Below, piece after piece: positions 59,641 to 64,000 of a stretch of DNA of 64,000 bases. A program made the position numbers and the translations under genes. The notes under the pieces are model-generated. The model had not been told where the DNA came from. It saw nothing but the letters and a program-made list of their open reading frames with translations, and searched no databases. This stretch comes from Albidovulum sp. (GTDB taxonomy: Bacteria > Pseudomonadota > Alphaproteobacteria > Rhodobacterales > Rhodobacteraceae): positions 1-64,000 of the forward strand of contig JAPPFL010000062.1 in assembly GCA_028823855.1 (NCBI GenBank), read 5' to 3'. The number at the start of each line of letters is the position of its first letter. The first letter of the stretch is position 1.

Positions 59641-60977
59641 TGAGCGATCTACCAGAGCGCTAATCGGAATCGAAAGCGATTCCGCGACAATTCAATTGGT
59701 TCTGCATGGCGTAACGCGGCAATAATTCGTAAACACAGCAAGACTCAATTTTGCAAACCGATGCCCTATTGGCCCTTTAATGGGCCTGCGGGCCCGAGAC
59801 CAACCAAAATCGCGGTGTTCCGCGAATGAGTCGATCCAATTCCGAGCCGCGTCGGGAAAATCGCCGACGCGGTCGGCAATTCCTTCAAACATTACGACGG
59901 ATGCGAACCCCTTGACTTCGCAAGCGTGTTTCTCGCGGAATCTTGCTTCGCAACAAAGCGCCGTCGTTGCCTCGCCGTGCGGGAGAGCCGTCTTGGGATT
60001 GCGTCCATATCAGGCCCAACAGCGGGCGCGTCGGCGGTAGCCTAGCACCTGTCCGGGGCGCAACCGGTCATCGGGCACCTTGACCCCGATATGAAGGGCA
60101 AAACGAAACCCGTGTTCCGCTTCGAACCCGGCGAGGAGGCTGGTCTCGCTGTCACCGCGTTCATCATTGAACAGGCTAGAATTCCTGGCAAAATTGCTTC
60201 GCCATCATTTTTTCGCAGAACGGATCCGCATTCGTTTTTGCTCATCGCTTAGAGCAGCAGCTGAGTCGCAATTAGATGCGAATTCCGTTTAGCCTAGAAT
60301 CCAGCTTCGAAACTTCTGGTTTACTCGAAGCGCTTCAGCCAGCGGGCGCGTATACCGGAATTCACTGGATCCGAATTTCACGGGAATGTGCTGCGCGATG
60401 CCGAATAGTGCGACGAGTTGCACTGCATGGGTCGCGGTCATGCTCCTTCTTTGATCCGGTCGAGTGGAGCGCGCCGGCCTCTAATTTTCGGTGCCCATTT
60501 TGCGCGAACCTTCCTGTCATCTGCCGCCCTCCCGGCGGCCATGCACAAGACCCGCCAACGCCAGGCCTTGCGCCCGCTGCGAGCGAATCAACAGGAAGCG
60601 ATGGTTGTAGGCCACCCTCTGGATGCTGGCCGCGCGAGCGCAAGCGCTCTATCCGATTCATAGGTCGCCCGTCCGCAGCTGTCAGGTTGCCCTAACGATT
60701 GCGCCGGCCTTTGCGCTTGCACGACTTCGCCCCCAGCGCATGTCGCGTGTGGGCGCCGGGGCATATCGTCACGGCGAATCGATCCAGCGCTCGCAAGTCG
60801 AAATACCGAAGACCATTCGGAAGGCCCTTAAGATTCCGTCGCGGGCCGCTACTTGTCGATCGCTCACGTGCCTAAAATTGAAAATTAGTTGCACGATTTT
60901 CTTTTCATGAACGTCAAATTTCATTTAATTCCGCTTTGACGACTTAAGATTCGGCAAATTTCGGCCGGAGGCGAGAT
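59641..60977. other. Long spacer between glnA and dddP
   Basis: About 1.3 kb with no supported gene. The plus strand near 60050-60250 has protein-like text (KPVFRFEPGEEAGLAVTAF), and the minus strand near 59700-59890 also does (MFEGIADRVGDFPDAARNW), but neither could be placed in a family. Short GGCCC/GGGCC repeats lie near 59771-59795. The dddP promoter should lie at the right end. Confidence 0.4.
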
Positions 60978-62309
60978 ATGAACGTTTACCGAAGTCCTCG
61001 ACGAAAAATCGATCCAGCGCGAAGCGCCTTCCTCGGAGACGGCACTCCAAATGACAATGACCGGCTGGAAATCGGGCCTACTCTTCTCGCAATCAGGGAA
61101 TGGGAAGAAGCCGGGCTGGAACTCCCGAATTTGGCTGCGATGCGCCAATTCCGGCTCAATCGGCTGGTAGAGCACATCATTGCGCGAGACTATGGCGGAT
61201 TGCTTGTTACGGACCCGCTAAATATTCGATACGCCACCGATACTACCAACATGCAGCTATGGAACACGCATAATCCTTTTCGGGCGGTTCTGGTTTGCGC
61301 CGACGGCTACATGGTTATTTGGGATTTCAAGAATACTCCGTTCCTCGCCGACTTTAATCCGCTCGTTCGCGAGTCGAGAACCGGCGCGGACATGTTCTAT
61401 TTTTCGGCTGGCGACAGGTGCGACGAAGTCGCCGAAAAATTCGTTTCGGAAGTCCGCGACTTGATAAGCGAACACGGCGGCGGCAACCGTCGCATCGCCG
61501 TGGACAAAATCATGATTCACGGCCTGCGCTCTTTGGAAAGAGCGGGATTCGACGTCAAGGACGGCGAGGAAGTCACTGAAAAAGCGCGCTCGGTGAAAGG
61601 GCACGACGAAATCCTGGCCATGAGGTGCGCCAACCATGCATGCGAAACCGCCGTCGCGAAAATGGAAGAGGCAGCCAAGCCCGGCCTGAGCGAGGACGAA
61701 ATCTGGTCCGTGCTGCACAAGGAGAACATTAGCCGAGGCGGCGAATGGATCGAAACCAGGCTCTTGGCATCTGGCCCAAGGACAAATCCGTGGTTTCAGG
61801 AGTGCGGACCCAGAATTCTACAAAACAACGAAATTCTCGCGTTCGATACCGACCTAGTCGGCTGCTACGGAATCTGCATCGACATATCAAGAACCTGGTG
61901 GATCGGAACTGAGCCCCCTCGTCCCGACATGGTCTACGCCATGAGGCACGCCGCCGACCATATTGCGAAAAATGCCGAGATGCTGAAACCGGGCGCAAGC
62001 TTCAGGGATCTGACCTTCGGCGGGCACGTGCTCGACGACAAATTCCAAAAGCAAAAGTACGGAGCGAAAATGCATGGCGTGGGTCTTTGCGACGAATGGC
62101 CTCTCATCGTCTATCCCGATCGCTATAATGAAGGCGCCTTTGACTACGAAGTTGAATCCGGCATGGTGTTTTGCGTCGAAGCACTGGTCGGCGAAGTGGG
62201 CGGAGATTTTTCAATCAAGCTCGAGGATCAGGTTCTGATTACAGAGAACGGGCACGAAAACCTGACGACGTATCCGTTGGACGAACGCCTGATGGGCAAC
62301 AGCATCTAG
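60978..62309 (+). CDS. dddP: DMSP lyase DddP (M24 peptidase-fold)
   Basis: This 443-residue protein has the M24 metallopeptidase fold but matches DddP, which cleaves dimethylsulfoniopropionate to dimethyl sulfide and acrylate. The N-terminal blocks GDGTPNDNDRLEIGPT, DPLNIRYATDTTNMQLWNT and HNPFRAVLVCADGYMVIWD are hallmarks of DddP. The metal ligands D290, D292 (FDTD), D302 (GICIDIS), H366 (MHGVGLCDEW), E401 (CVEALVGEVGG) and E416 (KLEDQ), with Y361 and D372, lie exactly five residues before the positions I recall for the Ruegeria enzyme. GGAGG precedes the ATG. Convergent with a MATE gene. Confidence 0.95.
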   Translation: MNVYRSPRRKIDPARSAFLGDGTPNDNDRLEIGPTLLAIREWEEAGLELPNLAAMRQFRLNRLVEHIIARDYGGLLVTDPLNIRYATDTTNMQLWNTHNPFRAVLVCADGYMVIWDFKNTPFLADFNPLVRESRTGADMFYFSAGDRCDEVAEKFVSEVRDLISEHGGGNRRIAVDKIMIHGLRSLERAGFDVKDGEEVTEKARSVKGHDEILAMRCANHACETAVAKMEEAAKPGLSEDEIWSVLHKENISRGGEWIETRLLASGPRTNPWFQECGPRILQNNEILAFDTDLVGCYGICIDISRTWWIGTEPPRPDMVYAMRHAADHIAKNAEMLKPGASFRDLTFGGHVLDDKFQKQKYGAKMHGVGLCDEWPLIVYPDRYNEGAFDYEVESGMVFCVEALVGEVGGDFSIKLEDQVLITENGHENLTTYPLDERLMGNSI

Positions 62310-62360
62310 GTCTTGCCGGCCAATCCGAAAGAAGCGTCGGTTTAAACGATCTCGTATCCG

Positions 62361-63734
62361 CTATGCGGACAAATCGAGTTCACCGACTTTCTTCCTGAAT
62401 CGCGCGAAGAACGCGAACGAGGCTATCGCCAAACCTATCGTTAGTCCCCACCAGATTCCCGGCCCGCCGAGTTCAAGCGTGAATCCGAATATATAGCACA
62501 GCGGCAGGCCGACTCCCCAGTAGCTGAACGCGGCAATGAGCATCGGAGCGCGAGTATCGCTGAGGCCGCGGAGCAATCCCAATCCTACAACCTGTAGCGC
62601 GTCCCAAGCCTGGAACACTGCACCAATGTAAAGAAGAGTTACTCCAATGCGAACAATACGCGATTCCGGGTCCGTTCCGGGCTCGAGAAACGCAAGCACG
62701 AGAGTTTCCGGGATTGTCAACAAGATCGTTACTATCAGAGCAATCGAAATCAGAGTCCAGATAACGGCGGCTTCCGCGCTGCCTTTGAATGCGGCCATGT
62801 CCCTTGCGCCGACGGCGCGGCCAAGCTGGGCGGTGCTCGCGTTTGCAAAGCCAAGATAGATCATGAAGAAAAATGCTGCCACTTGCAATGCGATCCCGTG
62901 AGCCGCGAGCGATTCGGTGTCGATCCATCCCATCATCAGAGCGGTCGCGGCAAACATGCCTGTTTCCGCCACCAGCGTCGCACCGATCGGCCATCCTAGC
63001 ATGAAAACGCTTCGAAATACCGACAGATCGACTCGCCATATCCTGTTAAACAAACTGTACGACCTCATAATCGCGTCGCGTTCGATGAAGACCAGCATAA
63101 TTAGAAGCGAAAAGAATTGAGTTGTTACCGACGCAATTGCGGCGCCTTCGACGCCCAGTTCCGGAAATCCCCAGTTGCCGAAAATAAGCGCGTAGTCGGC
63201 GAAGGCATTGCTGACCGCGCCGAGCACCGTCGACCAAAGTACGATTCGAGGGCGAATCACGGCAAGGAAAAAACTCTTGAGCAGCATGATCGTAAGAGCC
63301 GGAAATATTCCCCACATCGCAATGTTAATGTATCTGCTTGCCAAAGCAGCCGTGTCGCGCTGCTGGCCGAGCGCGATGAGAACGGATTCGGAGAAGATCA
63401 TCGGGATCAGTGAAACGGCTCCGAATATCATTGAAATCCAGAATCCCATTCGAACAACGCGACGAACTTGGCCCAGATCGCGCGCGCCTTCCGCTTCCGC
63501 AGCAAGCGGCATGACAGCCATCGCGAACCCGGATCCGACCAGGAAAATCGTTGAAAACATCGTGGCGCCGAGTACGACCGCCGCGAGTTCGGCGATGCCG
63601 TACCAGCCCATCATGACGGTGTCGGTCAGGTGCGTCGCCATTTGCGCCAAATTGCCGACAATTAAAGGAAAAGCCAAACCGATCGTGGCGTTCAGATGGC
63701 CAACGCGTCGCGACGAACGAAGAATCTTCATCAT
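62361..63734 (-). CDS. MATE-family efflux transporter
   Basis: The 457-residue protein has twelve predicted membrane helices and belongs to the MATE multidrug exporters, which expel cationic compounds in exchange for Na+ or H+. It shows the paired-bundle symmetry: PLIVGNLAQMATHLTDTVMMG in helix 1 and GWPIGATLVAETGMFAATALMM in the second half. The NorM-like subgroup is most likely. It converges on dddP with a 51-base gap. The substrate is unknown. Confidence 0.93.
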   Translation of the reverse strand: MMKILRSSRRVGHLNATIGLAFPLIVGNLAQMATHLTDTVMMGWYGIAELAAVVLGATMFSTIFLVGSGFAMAVMPLAAEAEGARDLGQVRRVVRMGFWISMIFGAVSLIPMIFSESVLIALGQQRDTAALASRYINIAMWGIFPALTIMLLKSFFLAVIRPRIVLWSTVLGAVSNAFADYALIFGNWGFPELGVEGAAIASVTTQFFSLLIMLVFIERDAIMRSYSLFNRIWRVDLSVFRSVFMLGWPIGATLVAETGMFAATALMMGWIDTESLAAHGIALQVAAFFFMIYLGFANASTAQLGRAVGARDMAAFKGSAEAAVIWTLISIALIVTILLTIPETLVLAFLEPGTDPESRIVRIGVTLLYIGAVFQAWDALQVVGLGLLRGLSDTRAPMLIAAFSYWGVGLPLCYIFGFTLELGGPGIWWGLTIGLAIASFAFFARFRKKVGELDLSA

Positions 63735-64000
63735 CGGGGATTATGCCATCCATTGGGAATCGGCAAGGAATCGGAATATTCCCGCTGCCGAACTTCGCCT
63801 GCTTCGAATTTTTGTACTCTTATATGGTTTATTTTTGCATCGATTCCGATCTGCGGGCTTCAAAAAACAATTTTGCAACAGCAATTCTGTCTATTATTTT
63901 GTATATACATTTGCAATCAGCCAAATGCATCGGATGCAAACTACTTTATTGAAGAATCAACATGCATACCGTCGGCGGAACCGAAAGCCTATGGTGTAAA
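63735..64000. other. A/T-rich window edge, no gene recognised
   Basis: Upstream of the MATE gene. A plus-strand frame running through the MATE gene to near the window end is only its antisense shadow. Base composition falls noticeably to A/T here, as expected of a promoter region or a gene-poor boundary. Confidence 0.5.

Noticed and set aside
60050-60250. Possible transposase remnant in the glnA-dddP spacer
   Set aside because: The text VIGHLDPDMKG faintly recalls IS5-type transposases, but the rest does not follow and no inverted repeats were seen.
60978-62309. Calling the M24-fold gene an Xaa-Pro aminopeptidase
   Set aside because: Hallmark DddP blocks at the N-terminus and the full ligand set at a constant offset from DddP fit far better.

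Overview
The window looks like the chromosome of a heterotrophic alphaproteobacterium, most likely marine. Four signs point there: an accB-accC-aat block facing a DUF2155-mlaD-NDUFA12 block; prfB without a programmed frameshift; an RNase E with an acidic insert in its S1 domain; and a DMSP lyase of the DddP type together with an AcuI-type acryloyl-CoA reductase. Most genes are housekeeping. I saw no rRNA, CRISPR array, phage or intact insertion sequence.

Layout. 0.2-5.8 kb: an operon of a sulfatase and a complete tripartite tricarboxylate (TTT) transporter (tctC-tctB-tctA), with a divergent LysR regulator. 5.8-18 kb: a decayed methyltransferase, an EF-G-like GTPase, a cysteine synthase - mechanosensitive channel - AlaX editing operon, acuI, two decayed or doubtful genes, and a DUF2182-DUF1326 membrane/metal-binding pair. 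18.4-19.1 kb: tRNA-Asp and two tRNA-Val genes. 19.2-33.8 kb: lon, tgt, a GMC oxidoreductase, two SUF-type Fe-S genes, tpiA, lpd, a DUF924 gene, an MFS transporter and queA. 33.8-44.3 kb: an AsmA-like giant, a broken AAA ATPase gene, bactofilin, prfB and PBP1A. 44.8-52.4 kb: rne, a DsbA-like gene, accB-accC-aat, and the DUF2155-mlaD-NDUFA12 block. 52.5-59.6 kb: clpX, clpP, tig, tRNA-Leu, nnr, glnB-glnA with a clear terminator. 61-63.7 kb: dddP and a convergent MATE pump.

The best functional story is DMSP use. DddP would cleave DMSP to dimethyl sulfide and acrylate. AcuI, 46 kb away, would reduce acryloyl-CoA to propionyl-CoA and so remove the toxic intermediate. The sulfatase/TTT/LysR locus is the best candidate for a little-described system: capture, uptake and desulfation of a sulfated or carboxylated organic compound. 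Its substrate cannot be read from sequence.

The window also carries many long spacers and several decayed genes: an AAA ATPase with a frameshift inside its Walker A codons, a SAM methyltransferase, and an unidentified frameshifted gene. Genes I would expect from alphaproteobacterial gene order (hupB by lon, amiC between PBP1A and rne, aroQ before accB) are not at their usual places. Together this suggests ongoing gene loss, as in a host-associated or otherwise reducing lineage. That last step is inference.
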